From Haloarcula japonica DSM 6131 (GTDB taxonomy: Archaea > Halobacteriota > Halobacteria > Halobacteriales > Haloarculaceae): DNA of 64,000 nucleotides. Under the pieces are notes generated by a model that ran no database searches, was not told the DNA's origin, and saw nothing but the letters and a program-made list of their open reading frames with translations. Each line of letters opens with the position of its first letter. The first letter of the stretch is position 1. The DNA lies in NCBI RefSeq assembly GCF_000336635.1, contig NZ_AOLY01000007.1, positions 59,412 to 123,411 of the forward strand. The letters run 5' to 3'. A program made the position numbers and the translations under genes. Positions 44,041 to 53,416 of the stretch are shown piece by piece.

Positions 44041-45123
44041 ATGGACGCGCTCGCGTCGCTGACCCGCGACCTCGTTTCGATCCCCAGTCACGACGACGAA
44101 TCGACTGCGGGGGAGTACATTGCGTCGTGGCTCCGGGACCACACCGACGCGCGAGTCACTCGCGACGACCACGGGAACGTCATCGCTCGCAAAGGTCGGG
44201 GTGACGAGTCCCTCGCCCTCGTCGGCCACCACGACGTGGTCCCGCCGGACGAATCGCAGGTCGACGCCGACGGCGAATACATCGTTGAGGAACGCGAAGA
44301 CCGACTCTACGGCCGCGGCGCGGCGGACATGAAGGGGTGCGTCGCCGCGGCGATGCTGGCCTTCCGAGATGCGGACCCCGCTGGCGAACTGGTCTTTGCC
44401 TCGTTCGTCGGCGAGGAACAGGGCGGCGTCGGCTGCCAGGCCGCCATCGAGGACGGCTTCGCGCCCGACTACGCCGTCGTCGGTGAGGGGTCGACCGGCT
44501 ACTCTGCACCCGGAACAACGGACGTGGCCGTCGCGCACAAGGGCCGGCGAGGGTCGACTATCGTCGCCGAGGGCGCGGCGGCCCACGCCAGCGAACCCGA
44601 GGCCGGCGCGAACGCCATCTACCGCGCGACCGACGCCGTCGACGTGGTCCGGGACCTCGACTTTCCCGAAACGAGCGTTCTGGGCCACGAAATGAGCGGG
44701 AGCGTCGCCATCACTGAGATCGACGGCGGCTCGGCCTGGAACGTCATCCCCGAGCGGTGCGAGGTCACGGTCGACGAACGGACGGTCCCCGGCGAACGCG
44801 CCCCGTTGGACAGGGTCGAAGCCATCGAGGGAGTCACCTGGCGCGTCGATCAGGACCTCCCGCCGATGGCCTGTGGCGACGCCGACTTCGCGGACGCGGT
44901 GTTGGACGCCGCTACCGCCGCTCAGGCCGCTACACCCGAGCACGTCGTCAAACCGCACGCAACCGACGCCGGCTGGCTCGCCCAGGCCGGGACGGACTGT
45001 GTAATCGTGGGTGCAGCCGAACCCGGCGAAGCCCACACTGCCGACGAGAGCGTCTCGCTGGCTGTCGTCGAGCGGTGTCGGGATATTTACGAGGCCGTTG
45101 CCGAGTCGTGGCCGTCCGAGTGA
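44041..45123 (+). CDS. M20 family metallopeptidase (ArgE/DapE/LysK-like)
   Basis: 360 residues from ATG 44041. Metal and catalytic motifs are all present: GHHDVVPPD, GRGAADMKGCVAA, GEEQGGVG with the catalytic Glu pair, VVGEGSTG, and GEAHTADESVSL near the end. The dimer domain lies about 165-270 (AAAHASEPEAGANAIYRA; NVIPERCEVTVDERTVPGE). The family removes acyl groups from amino acids in arginine, lysine or diaminopimelate synthesis. Archaea that make lysine by the AAA or DAP route use such enzymes, but the substrate here is not fixed by sequence, and no lys or arg genes are adjacent. Confidence 0.92.
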   Translation: MDALASLTRDLVSIPSHDDESTAGEYIASWLRDHTDARVTRDDHGNVIARKGRGDESLALVGHHDVVPPDESQVDADGEYIVEEREDRLYGRGAADMKGCVAAAMLAFRDADPAGELVFASFVGEEQGGVGCQAAIEDGFAPDYAVVGEGSTGYSAPGTTDVAVAHKGRRGSTIVAEGAAAHASEPEAGANAIYRATDAVDVVRDLDFPETSVLGHEMSGSVAITEIDGGSAWNVIPERCEVTVDERTVPGERAPLDRVEAIEGVTWRVDQDLPPMACGDADFADAVLDAATAAQAATPEHVVKPHATDAGWLAQAGTDCVIVGAAEPGEAHTADESVSLAVVERCRDIYEAVAESWPSE

Positions 45124-45221
45124 CCGTTGGCTGTTCCGCGCTACCTTGACGTGGGCTGTTAGCTAATGCACCGCTTACCGCCGACACCGGGTCTTTAGGG
45201 TCGCCGGCCTAACCCCGCTGT

Positions 45222-46724
45222 ATGGCAACAGCGAGCGAGGACAGCGAGTCCACGTACGAGCAGTTCCTGGATCACGTCCGCCGCCTCCACTACATCGGAG
45301 ACGCCGGGGGTGTCCTCAACTGGGACCAGCAGGTGATGATGCCCGATGCCGGCACGCCGGCCCGGGCGAAGCAGACCTCCGCCATCTCGACGCTGCATCA
45401 CGATCTGCTGACCGACGACGCTCTGGCCGACTGGCTGGACGAACTCGACGACGCCGACCTCGACCCCGAACAGGAAGCCGTCGTCCGGGAGGTCCGACGA
45501 GACCACGAGCGAGCCACCAAGGTTCCCGCCGATCTGGTCGAACGCATCTCCGAGGCGTCCTCGAACGCCCTGCCGGTCTGGAAAGAGGCCAAGGCTGAGG
45601 ACGACTTCGATGCCTTCGCTGACACGCTCGAAGAACTCGTGGAACTCCGACGGGAGTACGCCGCCGCCATCGACCCCGACCGCGACCCCTACGAGGTGCT
45701 GTTCGAGGAGTACGAGCCGTATCTTGGTATCGACACCGCCGAGGACGTACTGACGGAGCTCCGCGACGCGCTCGTCCCGCTCATCGACGACATCGCCGAC
45801 AGCGACGTGACGCTCGCCGACCCCTTCGAGGGCACCTACGACGACGAGACACAGCACGATCTCGTCGAGACGGCACTGGATGCGCTGGGCTACGACTGGG
45901 ACCGCGGCCGACTGGACACCGCCCCACATCCGTTCTCGATGGGGACGCAGTTCGACGCCCGCGTCACCACCCGCTTTACCCCCGAGGACCCGCTGGACGC
46001 GCTGGGCTCGACCATCCACGAGTTCGGCCACGCCACGTACACGCTCGGGCTGCCACAGGAGGACTACGGCACGCCGCTTGGCGACAACCGCGACCTCTCG
46101 GTCCACGAGTCCCAGTCCCGCTTCTGGGAGAACCACGTCGGCCGCTCGCGCCCGTTCTGGGACTTCTTTACCGAGACCGCAAACGACCATCTCGGGACCC
46201 ATGCCACCGCCCAGCAGTTCTACGAAGCGTCCAACGAGGTGTACGACGACAACCTCATCCGAGTCGAAGCGGACGAGCTGACCTACCATATGCACATCAT
46301 CGTCCGCTTCGAGATCGAGCGGGACCTCATCCGCGGGGACCTCGACGTGGCGGACGTGCCGGCGGTCTGGAACGACAAGATGGAGGAGTATCTCGGCGTC
46401 CGTCCAGACACCGACGCCGAGGGCTGTCTGCAGGACATCCACTGGACCAACGGTTCTTTCGGCTACTTCCCCACCTACACGCTCGGGTCGGTGCTGGCCG
46501 CGCAACTGGACCACCACGCTCGGCAGGACATCGACGGCTTCGACGACCACGTCCGCGCCGGCGAGTTCGGCCCGATCCACGACTGGCTCACCGAGAACGT
46601 CCACCAGCACGGCGCACGCTATCGGACCGACGACCTCGTGGAAGAAGCAACGGGCGAGTCCTTCACCGCCGAACACTTCCTCGACTACGCCGACGAGAAG
46701 TACCGCGCGCTGTACGACTGCTGA
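45222..46724 (+). CDS. Carboxypeptidase Taq-type (M32) metallopeptidase
   Basis: 500 residues, the normal M32 length. The zinc motif HEFGHA with the third ligand Glu in [15 protein letters not shown], plus [13 protein letters not shown] at the N-terminus, [12 protein letters not shown] and [23 protein letters not shown], are the conserved M32 signatures. It trims C-terminal residues from peptides with broad specificity in the cytoplasm. The gene is alone; 98 bases separate it from the M20 peptidase, so the two peptidases may be linked in peptide recycling. Confidence 0.95.
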   Translation: MATASEDSESTYEQFLDHVRRLHYIGDAGGVLNWDQQVMMPDAGTPARAKQTSAISTLHHDLLTDDALADWLDELDDADLDPEQEAVVREVRRDHERATKVPADLVERISEASSNALPVWKEAKAEDDFDAFADTLEELVELRREYAAAIDPDRDPYEVLFEEYEPYLGIDTAEDVLTELRDALVPLIDDIADSDVTLADPFEGTYDDETQHDLVETALDALGYDWDRGRLDTAPHPFSMGTQFDARVTTRFTPEDPLDALGSTIHEFGHATYTLGLPQEDYGTPLGDNRDLSVHESQSRFWENHVGRSRPFWDFFTETANDHLGTHATAQQFYEASNEVYDDNLIRVEADELTYHMHIIVRFEIERDLIRGDLDVADVPAVWNDKMEEYLGVRPDTDAEGCLQDIHWTNGSFGYFPTYTLGSVLAAQLDHHARQDIDGFDDHVRAGEFGPIHDWLTENVHQHGARYRTDDLVEEATGESFTAEHFLDYADEKYRALYDC

Positions 46725-46813
46725 CACGACGGTCGGCGAACCCCGTTCCAGATATCGACTCTGATACTATTGGGCAACCCGTTTTATATTCCCCGTCCAT
46801 TGTGACGACCACT

Positions 46814-47800
46814 ATGGCTGAGAGACCGACGGAAAACGTACGGGGTCAAACAGGTTCGGGGATCGACGACAATATCGACGCGGATATTCAGGATGATATC
46901 GCGGAGGACATCGACACGGAGGCCGGTTACAGTCACGCTGCCGCAAGCGAAATCCAGACGATGCTGGCCGAGCTGGAGGGCTCGTCGGTCGGCATCGCGA
47001 AGGAAACTGCCGACATCCGCGAACAGGCCGCAGAGCAGTACGAGAGCCTGACAGACATCGCAAACGAGGTGTCGAACCTCTCTGCGTCGGTCGAGCAGAT
47101 CGCCTCGTCGTCCGAAGAGGTTTCGGCGGCCTCCCGCGAAGCGAAGGAACTCGCCGAGCGCGGGCAGGGGAACGCTGACGACGTCCATGAGGCGATGGAG
47201 AACATCCAGCGGGCGGCCGACAGCGTTGCCGAGGACGTCAAGACGATTCAGGAGAGCGTCGAGGAGATCGACGAGATCGTCGACGTCATCAACGACATCG
47301 CCGACCAGACCAACATGCTGGCGCTGAACGCGTCTATCGAGGCCGCTCGCGCCGGCGAAGCGGGTGAGGGGTTCGCCGTCGTCGCAAACGAGGTCAAGAG
47401 CCTCGCCGAGGAGTCACAGGAGCAGGCGACGACCATCGAGCAGATGATCGACGGGATTCAGGACGATACCGAGAACGCTGTCGAGAGCCTCGAAGAGAGC
47501 AACGAGGAGATCGACGAGGGGATCGACACCGTCGAGGAATCGACCGAAATCCTCGGAGAGATCGATGACACCGTCCGAGAAGTCAACAACGGTATCGAGG
47601 AGGTCGCGACGGCCACGGACCAGCAGGCCGCTTCGACCGAGGAAGTGGCGAGCATGATCGACCAGTCCACGGACGCAGCCAAGGATATCGCCGACAGCAC
47701 GGCAGACATCGCCGACGAATCCGATGAGCAAACGGACCTTCTCACCGACATCAATCAGGCGATAGACGACCTCGTCGCGGACCTCCAGCGCAACAACTGA
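46814..47800 (+). CDS. Soluble methyl-accepting chemotaxis transducer
   Basis: 328 residues from ATG 46814, chosen over GTG 46802 because TTTTATATT (46780-46788) is centred about 30 bases before the ATG. There is no membrane span and no recognisable sensor domain; residues 1-60 are acidic. The rest is the long coiled coil of an MCP signalling domain with the hairpin tip [36 protein letters not shown]. Such short soluble Htr transducers in haloarchaea sense cytoplasmic cues through the CheA/CheW complex. No che genes are nearby. Confidence 0.93.
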   Translation: MAERPTENVRGQTGSGIDDNIDADIQDDIAEDIDTEAGYSHAAASEIQTMLAELEGSSVGIAKETADIREQAAEQYESLTDIANEVSNLSASVEQIASSSEEVSAASREAKELAERGQGNADDVHEAMENIQRAADSVAEDVKTIQESVEEIDEIVDVINDIADQTNMLALNASIEAARAGEAGEGFAVVANEVKSLAEESQEQATTIEQMIDGIQDDTENAVESLEESNEEIDEGIDTVEESTEILGEIDDTVREVNNGIEEVATATDQQAASTEEVASMIDQSTDAAKDIADSTADIADESDEQTDLLTDINQAIDDLVADLQRNN

Positions 47801-47882
47801 GCGGCTTGAGTTTATCCTCCCTACAGCTCGAAACGCCCACGACGAACCAGTCGTTTATTTCTCCGGGTGGCGTACGACCACT

Positions 47883-48698
47883 ATGCGACCGGATCTGGAC
47901 CCAGAACAGCTTGATCGCTATTCCCGGCACATCATCATGAACGACGTCGGGCCGGAGGGCCAGGCCGCGCTGCTCGACACCGATGTACTGGTCGTCGGGG
48001 CCGGCGGCCTCGGCGCACCAGTCCTCCAGTACCTCGCGGCTGCGGGCATCGGCCGGCTCGGCATCGTCGACGACGACGTGGTTGAACGGTCGAACCTCCA
48101 GCGGCAGGTCATCCACGGTGATGACGACGTCGGCCGGCCAAAGGTCGACAGCGCCGCCGAGTTCGTCACCGACCTCAACCCAGACGTGACCGTCGACCGC
48201 CACGAACTGCGGCTGGCGCGGGAGAACGCGACCGACCTGGTGGCCGACTACGACATCGTGGTCGACGCCTCCGACAACTTCGCCACGCGCTTTCTGGTCA
48301 ACGACGCCTGCACGCTCTCGGGCACGCCCTTTTCCCACGGCGCGATCTTCCAGTTCGAGGGCCAGGTGACGACGTTCTCGGGCAACAGCCCGTGTTACCG
48401 CTGTCTGTTCCCCGAAGCGCCGCCGGAAGGGACCGTCCCCGACTGCGCGACAGCGGGCGTTCTCGGTGTCCTACCGGGCACTATCGGGTGCATGCAAGCG
48501 ACCGAAGTCGTCAAGCTCGCGATGGACTACGGCGAGACGCTGGACGGCCGGCTCATTGCCTACGACGCCGCCGAGATGTCCTTCGAGGAGATCCCTGTCG
48601 CCGCCAACCCCGACTGCCCGGTGTGTGGCGACGACCCCGCCATTGCGAGCGTCGCCGACGCCAGCTACGAGGGACGCTGTTCGCTTGCCGAGGACTGA
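47883..48698 (+). CDS. ubaA: E1-like activating enzyme (UbaA, MoeB/ThiF family)
   Basis: 271 residues. The nucleotide site is GAGGLGAPVLQYLAAAGIG, with the adenylation Arg in ERSNLQRQV. The catalytic Cys lies in PDCATAGVLGVLPG, and zinc ligands are CYRC and CPVC. In haloarchaea this enzyme adenylates SAMP proteins for protein conjugation and for sulfur transfer to tRNA thiolation and molybdopterin. No SAMP gene is adjacent. TTTATTTC is centred about 27 bases before the start. A stand-alone MoeB or ThiF role cannot be excluded but is less likely. Confidence 0.92.
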   Translation: MRPDLDPEQLDRYSRHIIMNDVGPEGQAALLDTDVLVVGAGGLGAPVLQYLAAAGIGRLGIVDDDVVERSNLQRQVIHGDDDVGRPKVDSAAEFVTDLNPDVTVDRHELRLARENATDLVADYDIVVDASDNFATRFLVNDACTLSGTPFSHGAIFQFEGQVTTFSGNSPCYRCLFPEAPPEGTVPDCATAGVLGVLPGTIGCMQATEVVKLAMDYGETLDGRLIAYDAAEMSFEEIPVAANPDCPVCGDDPAIASVADASYEGRCSLAED

Positions 48699-48750
48699 CC
48701 GGCTCGCTCTGTGCTGCCTGCCAATTTTCATGCTTGATACTGCGGAACCG

Positions 48751-48763
48751 ATCTTTATGCGCC
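48751..48763 (+). promoter_or_regulatory. Promoter 13-mer shared with 41605
   Basis: ATCTTTATGCGCC, 30-42 bases before ATG 48793, identical to the element at 41605-41617. It contains the TTTATG TATA core and predicts a leader of about ten bases. Confidence 0.55.
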
Positions 48764-48792
48764 ACTAGTCGAGAGTAACGGTATCGCTTCGC

Positions 48793-49164
48793 ATGACCCG
48801 CCCTGACCACGCATCTCATCCCCTCTCGGTTCGACTGCAGAAGCCAAGCTACGTCGAACTGGTGTTCTCGCTGGTGCTCGTCTGGGGCTTCGGCGACGCG
48901 CTGTCGACGCTGTTCGCCGCGCAGTTCGCTGGGCCGGGGCTGGAAGCAAACCCCTGGATACGGACCCTCCTTATCCACGAACCACTGCTCGTTATCGCCC
49001 TGAAGATGGCTGTGGTCCTCTACGTCGGCGTCGTCCTGCTGGAGTGTCGTGACCTCGTCGAGCGGGTCCCGCTGTGGCGGGCCTGGCTCCTGTCTGTCGT
49101 CGCACTCGGCGCGATTGTCGTCCTTGGCAACACATATGTCGGCCTGGCCGCGGCCGCCACCTAG
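48793..49164 (+). CDS. Small membrane protein (DUF5658-like)
   Basis: 123 residues with three spans: YVELVFSLVLVWGFGDALSTLF, LLVIALKMAVVLYVGVVLLE and LWRAWLLSVVALGAIVVLGN. The motif WGFGDALSTLFAAQFAGPGLEANPW contains the (G)DAxST...E.NP pattern known from small haloarchaeal and bacterial membrane proteins of the DUF5658 type. Function unknown. Its end overlaps the end of the BtuF-like gene by four bases (convergent). Confidence 0.8.
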   Translation: MTRPDHASHPLSVRLQKPSYVELVFSLVLVWGFGDALSTLFAAQFAGPGLEANPWIRTLLIHEPLLVIALKMAVVLYVGVVLLECRDLVERVPLWRAWLLSVVALGAIVVLGNTYVGLAAAAT

Positions 49165-50072
49165 GCCCGGACCGTCCCGAGTTCGACGACGGCGTCCCGC
49201 GGTGGCGTCTCAAACAAGTCCGGGTGGACGAGCGCCGCCAGGAACTCAAGCGTATCCACGAGCCGCGGCCCTGACCGATTCACGTAGTGGTGGCCGTCCA
49301 TCACGTACGCCCGCCCGTCCCGAACCGCAGTCAGGTCGTCGAAGCCAGGCCGCCCGGTCAGGTTGGCGAGGTTCTCGCGAGTCTGTGCCACGTCGAAACC
49401 ACACGGTGCAGCCACCAGCACTTCGGGGTCGTATTCGACAACTTCCTCCCACTCGCGCGGTCGAGAGTGAGCGCCGTCCTCCTCCATGCCGTAGGTGCCG
49501 CCCGCCATTTCGACCATCCCCGGTACCCAGTGCCCGGCAACCATCACCGGGTTGAGCCAGTCGAGCACCGCCACGCGGGGGGCCGTCTCGGCTCGTGTTA
49601 CTGTTGTCTCCACTGCTGCGACTCGATCCCGGAGGTCGGCAACGAGGTCGGCGGCGCGGTCATCGCGCCCGACCGCCGCGCCGACGCGGTGGATGGACTC
49701 GAATAAGTCATCGAGGCTGTGGACATCAAGCGTCAGTACATCGGCGTCCAGCCCCAGTTCCTCGACGGCCTCGGAGACGATGACGTGGTCGACGGCACAG
49801 ACGTCACACACGCCCTGGGTGACGATGAGATCAGGGTCCAGTTTGGCCAGCGTCTCGCGGTCGATGGTGTAGACGCCGTCGTTCTCCTCGGCGGCGGCGA
49901 CCTGCTCGTTGATTTCGCCGCTCGACGCCGTCGGGTCGACGCGCGACCGGTTGACCGACGGCTTCTCGCGGGCCGCCGGCGGATGGTCGCACTCGTGTGA
50001 GACACCGACCGGCTCGACGCCGAGTGCGTAGATGATTTCCGTCGCCGAGGGCAGGAGCGTGACGACTCGCAT
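49161..50072 (-). CDS. btuF: Cobalamin-binding BtuF-like protein
   Basis: 303 residues from ATG 50072. The sequence VVTLLPSATEIIYALGVEPVGVSHECDHPP and LIVTQGVCDVCAVDHV are typical of the BtuF class of periplasmic-type binding proteins. However, no Tat or Sec signal and no lipobox is present, so it appears cytoplasmic. Haloarchaea have such signal-less BtuF-like proteins, and btuC/btuD are not adjacent. It may bind cobinamide or cobalamin inside the cell, or the true start may lie elsewhere, although the upstream frame shows no signal sequence either. Confidence 0.85.
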   Translation of the reverse strand: MRVVTLLPSATEIIYALGVEPVGVSHECDHPPAAREKPSVNRSRVDPTASSGEINEQVAAAEENDGVYTIDRETLAKLDPDLIVTQGVCDVCAVDHVIVSEAVEELGLDADVLTLDVHSLDDLFESIHRVGAAVGRDDRAADLVADLRDRVAAVETTVTRAETAPRVAVLDWLNPVMVAGHWVPGMVEMAGGTYGMEEDGAHSRPREWEEVVEYDPEVLVAAPCGFDVAQTRENLANLTGRPGFDDLTAVRDGRAYVMDGHHYVNRSGPRLVDTLEFLAALVHPDLFETPPRDAVVELGTVRA

Positions 50073-50163
50073 ACTCCGACCTTGGTCTGCGCGAACAAAA
50101 ACGTGCGTCCGCCACCTCGCCCGCTTCGTTACGCTTACCCTCTGTCGCCGAGGAGACGCGGGC

Positions 50164-50643
50164 ATGGAAGTCAAGTCGCGACACCACCTCCGTTCGGACG
50201 AGGTCGACACCATCACGACGGCGCTGTCGGACAACCTCGGTGTCGAACTCGACGCGGACAGCTTCGAGAAGGTCGAGTTCGACGACAGCGACTGGGACGT
50301 TGTCCTCGTCGATGGCGACCCGCTCGTCCTGTATCTGAACGGCGAACCGTTCCTGACTGTCCAGGGTGCTAATCAGTACCCCCCGGAGAAACACATCGTC
50401 ACCGTCGACGCCGGGGCCGTCTCCTTTGTTTCGGACGGCGCTGACATCATGCGGCCGGGCATCACCGAGGCCGACGACGACATCAGCGAGGGCGATCTGG
50501 TCGTCATCAACGAGGAATCCCACGGGAAGTTCCTCGCCGTCGGCCGGGCACAGACCGACGGTGACGACATGGTCGGCGACAGCGGGAAAGTCGTCAAATC
50601 GCTCCACCACGTCGGCGACGACCTGTTCGAGTTCTCGGTGTAG
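50164..50643 (+). CDS. PUA-domain RNA-binding protein (MCT-1-like)
   Basis: 159 residues from ATG 50164. The first 75 residues match the DUF1947/pre-PUA fold (SRHHLRSDEVDTITTALSDNLG, DGDPLVLYLNGEPFLTVQGAN). The PUA domain follows (KHIVTVDAGAVSFVSDGADIMRPGI, ISEGDLVVINEESHGKFLAVGRA). The layout is that of archaeal relatives of eukaryotic MCT-1/eIF2D, which handle tRNA on the small ribosomal subunit. The role in archaea is not settled. Divergent from the BtuF-like gene (91 bases). Confidence 0.9.
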   Translation: MEVKSRHHLRSDEVDTITTALSDNLGVELDADSFEKVEFDDSDWDVVLVDGDPLVLYLNGEPFLTVQGANQYPPEKHIVTVDAGAVSFVSDGADIMRPGITEADDDISEGDLVVINEESHGKFLAVGRAQTDGDDMVGDSGKVVKSLHHVGDDLFEFSV

Positions 50644-50669
50644 CGCGGCCTACTGGTATCGCACTCCAG

Positions 50670-51068
50670 TCACACCAATGGTCGGAGTCCGAAGCGGTCG
50701 AGGGTACGGTCTATGCTGATTCTAACAACCGCTTCGACCACGCCAGCGCCCACGGCCACCCCAAGCAGCAGCGGCCAGACGGTGAGATACGACGACAGCG
50801 GGTGGAGATGTGTCCCGTACAGCCACTGAGACACCGCATTTCCGAGTAGCCAGAGCGTCACGAGGACCGGCGTGACAAGCGAGAGGCGGCTACAGAGATA
50901 CAGCGGGACGGCGGCTACGAGGACCATCCCAACGGCGGCGTAGCCGGCCCCGAACACGAGTTTCGTCGGGTCCTGCGACGAGAAATGGACGCCGTTTGTA
51001 AACAGCCACGACAGCACGCCGATGGCATAGAGGACGCCACCGACGGCTGCGACGGTGCGGGGAGTCAT
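50670..51068 (-). CDS. Four-span membrane protein (DUF7548-like)
   Basis: 132 residues from ATG 51068; ATG 51113 would add 15. Four hydrophobic segments: TVAAVGGVLYAIGVLSWLF, VFGAGYAAVGMVLVAAVPLYL, VTPVLVTLWLLGNAVSQWL and WPLLLGVAVGAGVVEAVVRI. Family assignment is from general resemblance to small haloarchaeal membrane proteins. No function. It is divergent from sepF. Confidence 0.7.
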   Translation of the reverse strand: MTPRTVAAVGGVLYAIGVLSWLFTNGVHFSSQDPTKLVFGAGYAAVGMVLVAAVPLYLCSRLSLVTPVLVTLWLLGNAVSQWLYGTHLHPLSSYLTVWPLLLGVAVGAGVVEAVVRISIDRTLDRFGLRPLV

Positions 51069-51224
51069 CCTAATGGAGGGCGGACGCATCGGTGTCAGTA
51101 TTCGTTCCGTCATCTGAATAACGTTTTGTGCAACGCAGGCCGTCACCACGCCTGCTCAGGGGGTGCCATGGCGACACGTTCGATGGACGAAAAGTTGAAA
51201 CGGGTAGCGCACGCCGTGAGTGAC

Positions 51225-51584
51225 ATGGGACTGATGAGCAAGATCCTCGGGGAGTCTGGATCCTCTCGGAACACCGAGGATTACGTCGAACTGGACGCGA
51301 ACGAATTCGAGATGACCGGGACGGAACTCGAACGCCAGGTTCGGATCGCCCGTATCAGCGACAAGCAGGACGTCATCGACATCAAAGACGCCGTCTACGA
51401 CGGCGACGTGGTCGTCGCGGACATCACGCGTCACTCCACACAGGACCGGACGATGGAACACATCAGCGACGAACTCAAGCAGGTCGCCAACGAGGTCGGC
51501 GGCGACATCGTCCAGAAGGACGACGACCAGCTCATCATCACGCCGGCTGGTGTCGGTATCGCCCGGGAACGCCTCGGTCGGTAG
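51225..51584 (+). CDS. sepF: Archaeal SepF, FtsZ membrane anchor
   Basis: 119 residues from ATG 51225. ATG 51168 (138 residues) is in frame, but GAAAAGTTGAAA at 51189-51200 sits at the TATA position for 51225, third-position GC before it is low, and family members begin with a short amphipathic MGxMSKILG helix. The SepF core is clear: DYVELDANEFE, VRIARISDKQDVIDIKDAVYDGDVVVADITR and TMEHISDELKQVANEVGGDIV. It tethers FtsZ to the membrane at the division site. No ftsZ gene lies in this window. Confidence 0.92.
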   Translation: MGLMSKILGESGSSRNTEDYVELDANEFEMTGTELERQVRIARISDKQDVIDIKDAVYDGDVVVADITRHSTQDRTMEHISDELKQVANEVGGDIVQKDDDQLIITPAGVGIARERLGR

Positions 51585-51707
51585 GATTGTGACAGCCCGG
51601 TCGACGGGACCTCGCCGCTCGGTCAATCTTGTCAGCTTGTATCAGTCTAACTGCCGGTTTTCGGGGGCTTCAATGCGTTTTTCGGTGTCGCCGCGCTAAG
51701 GGCGGCA

Positions 51708-52652
51708 ATGACTGAACCGGCGATACGCGCCAGTGGGTTACAGAAGCGCTACGGCGACGTCCAGGCGCTTGACGACCTAGAATTGACTGTCGAGCAGGGC
51801 GAGTTCTTCGGGTTGCTCGGCCCGAACGGGGCCGGCAAGACGACGTTCATCAACACGCTGGTCGGCCTCGTCCACAAGGACCGTGGGACCGCCGAGGTGT
51901 TCGGCTTCGACGTTGAAGACGACTACCGCGAGGCCCGCGACCGTATCGGCGTCGCGCCACAGGAATTCAACGTCGACCGCTTCTTCCCCATCATCGAGGT
52001 GCTGGAACACAAGGCCGGCTACCACGGCATCGGCCGGGCGGAGGCCCGCGAGCGCGCCGAAGAAGCACTGAAGACCGTCGGTATCTGGGACAAGCGGGAC
52101 ACCCGCTTCGACTGGCTCTCCGGCGGGATGAAACGACGCTTCGTCCTCGCGCGTGCGCTCGTCTCCGACCCCGACCTGCTCATCCTCGACGAGCCGACGG
52201 CCGGGGTCGACGTCCAGCTCCGCCACGACCTCTGGGACATCATCAATCGGATGAACGATGCCGGGACGACGATTCTGCTGACGACCCACTACATCGAGGA
52301 GGCCGAGCGCCTCTGTGACCGGGTCGCCATCATGGACGACGGACAAAAGGTCGAGGTGGCGACCCCCGACGACCTGATGGCCCGCGGGACGGACACTATC
52401 GTTCTCGAACTCGCTGAGATACCACGGACGGCCCCCAGACTCGACGTGGATGGAATCACTGACATCGAACTGACCGACGAGGGGCTGGCCGTCACCGCAA
52501 TGGGTGGGAGCCAGACCGCACCGGCGATCATGCGCGAACTCGAAGCACAGGGCCACACTGTCACATCGCTGGACATCCGCCGCGCGTCGCTCGAAGAGGT
52601 GTTCGTCGACATGACCCGCGACGACCGCGAGTACGCGGAGGTGTCTGCATGA
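51708..52652 (+). CDS. ABC exporter ATPase (DrrA/NodI-type)
   Basis: 314 residues. The ABC domain has Walker A GPNGAGKTTFIN, a Q-loop VAPQEFNVDRFFP, signature LSGGMKRRFVLARAL, Walker B LILDEPTAGVDV and H-loop TTHYIEEAERLC. A 90-residue C-terminal part (QTAPAIMRELEAQGHTVTSL) is typical of the DrrA branch. It powers export of lipids or drugs with the next gene, whose start overlaps its stop by four bases (ATGA). Confidence 0.94.
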   Translation: MTEPAIRASGLQKRYGDVQALDDLELTVEQGEFFGLLGPNGAGKTTFINTLVGLVHKDRGTAEVFGFDVEDDYREARDRIGVAPQEFNVDRFFPIIEVLEHKAGYHGIGRAEARERAEEALKTVGIWDKRDTRFDWLSGGMKRRFVLARALVSDPDLLILDEPTAGVDVQLRHDLWDIINRMNDAGTTILLTTHYIEEAERLCDRVAIMDDGQKVEVATPDDLMARGTDTIVLELAEIPRTAPRLDVDGITDIELTDEGLAVTAMGGSQTAPAIMRELEAQGHTVTSLDIRRASLEEVFVDMTRDDREYAEVSA

Positions 52653-53416
52653 ACCAGAACACGACCCAGTTCCTGACGCTGGTCCGGCGGGAAATCCTCC
52701 GGTTCGTCCGCCGCCCGTACAACACGTTCCTGCCGCCGATAATCACGAACGCGCTGTATTTCTCCGTGTTCGGCGTTATTCTGGGGAGCCGAATCGGCGA
52801 GATCGCGGGTGTGAGCTACCTCCAGTTCGTCCTGCCCGGACTTGTCGTGCTGGGGGCCATCTCTGACAGCTTCGAGAACGCCTCCTTCACCATCTTCCAC
52901 GGACGCTGGAACGACTACATTCAAGCTGTTCTCACCTCTCCGATGTCGAACCGGAGCATGGTGGCCGCCTACGTCTCGGCCAGCGCACTCCGGGGGGTCG
53001 TCACGTCGCTACTGATCGTCGGCGTGGGACTGATCTTCACCTCGGTTCCCGTCGCCAACCCCGTGTATCTCGTCTCGTTCCTACTGGTGATTACCACGCT
53101 GTTCGGCGGCCTCGGCGTCATCGGCGGCCTCTGGGCGAGCGACTTCGATTACCTCACCGTGATGAACCAGTTCATCCTCCGGCCGCTGGTGTTCTTCGGC
53201 GCGGTGTTCTACTCGCTCGAAGTCCTGCCGGCGTTCTGGCGGAACATCTCGCTGCTCAACCCGATGGTGTACATGGTTAACGGCGTTCGCTACGGCATGA
53301 TCGGCGTCACCGAAATCGACCCGAACACGTCGCTGGCCGTCCTGACTGGAACGACCGTGGTCGTGCTGTCAATCGACTACGTGCTGTTCAGACGCGGCTA
53401 CGGACTCGCCGAATAG
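52649..53416 (+). CDS. ABC-2 type exporter permease
   Basis: 255 residues with six spans. The N-terminal amphipathic part LTLVRREILRFVRRPYNTFLPP is usual for ABC-2 permeases, and the conserved loop near ISDSFENASFTIFHGRWNDYIQAVLTSPMS followed by LLNPMVYMVNGVRYGMIG is characteristic. It partners the ATPase at 51708. Substrate unknown. Confidence 0.94.
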   Translation: MNQNTTQFLTLVRREILRFVRRPYNTFLPPIITNALYFSVFGVILGSRIGEIAGVSYLQFVLPGLVVLGAISDSFENASFTIFHGRWNDYIQAVLTSPMSNRSMVAAYVSASALRGVVTSLLIVGVGLIFTSVPVANPVYLVSFLLVITTLFGGLGVIGGLWASDFDYLTVMNQFILRPLVFFGAVFYSLEVLPAFWRNISLLNPMVYMVNGVRYGMIGVTEIDPNTSLAVLTGTTVVVLSIDYVLFRRGYGLAE

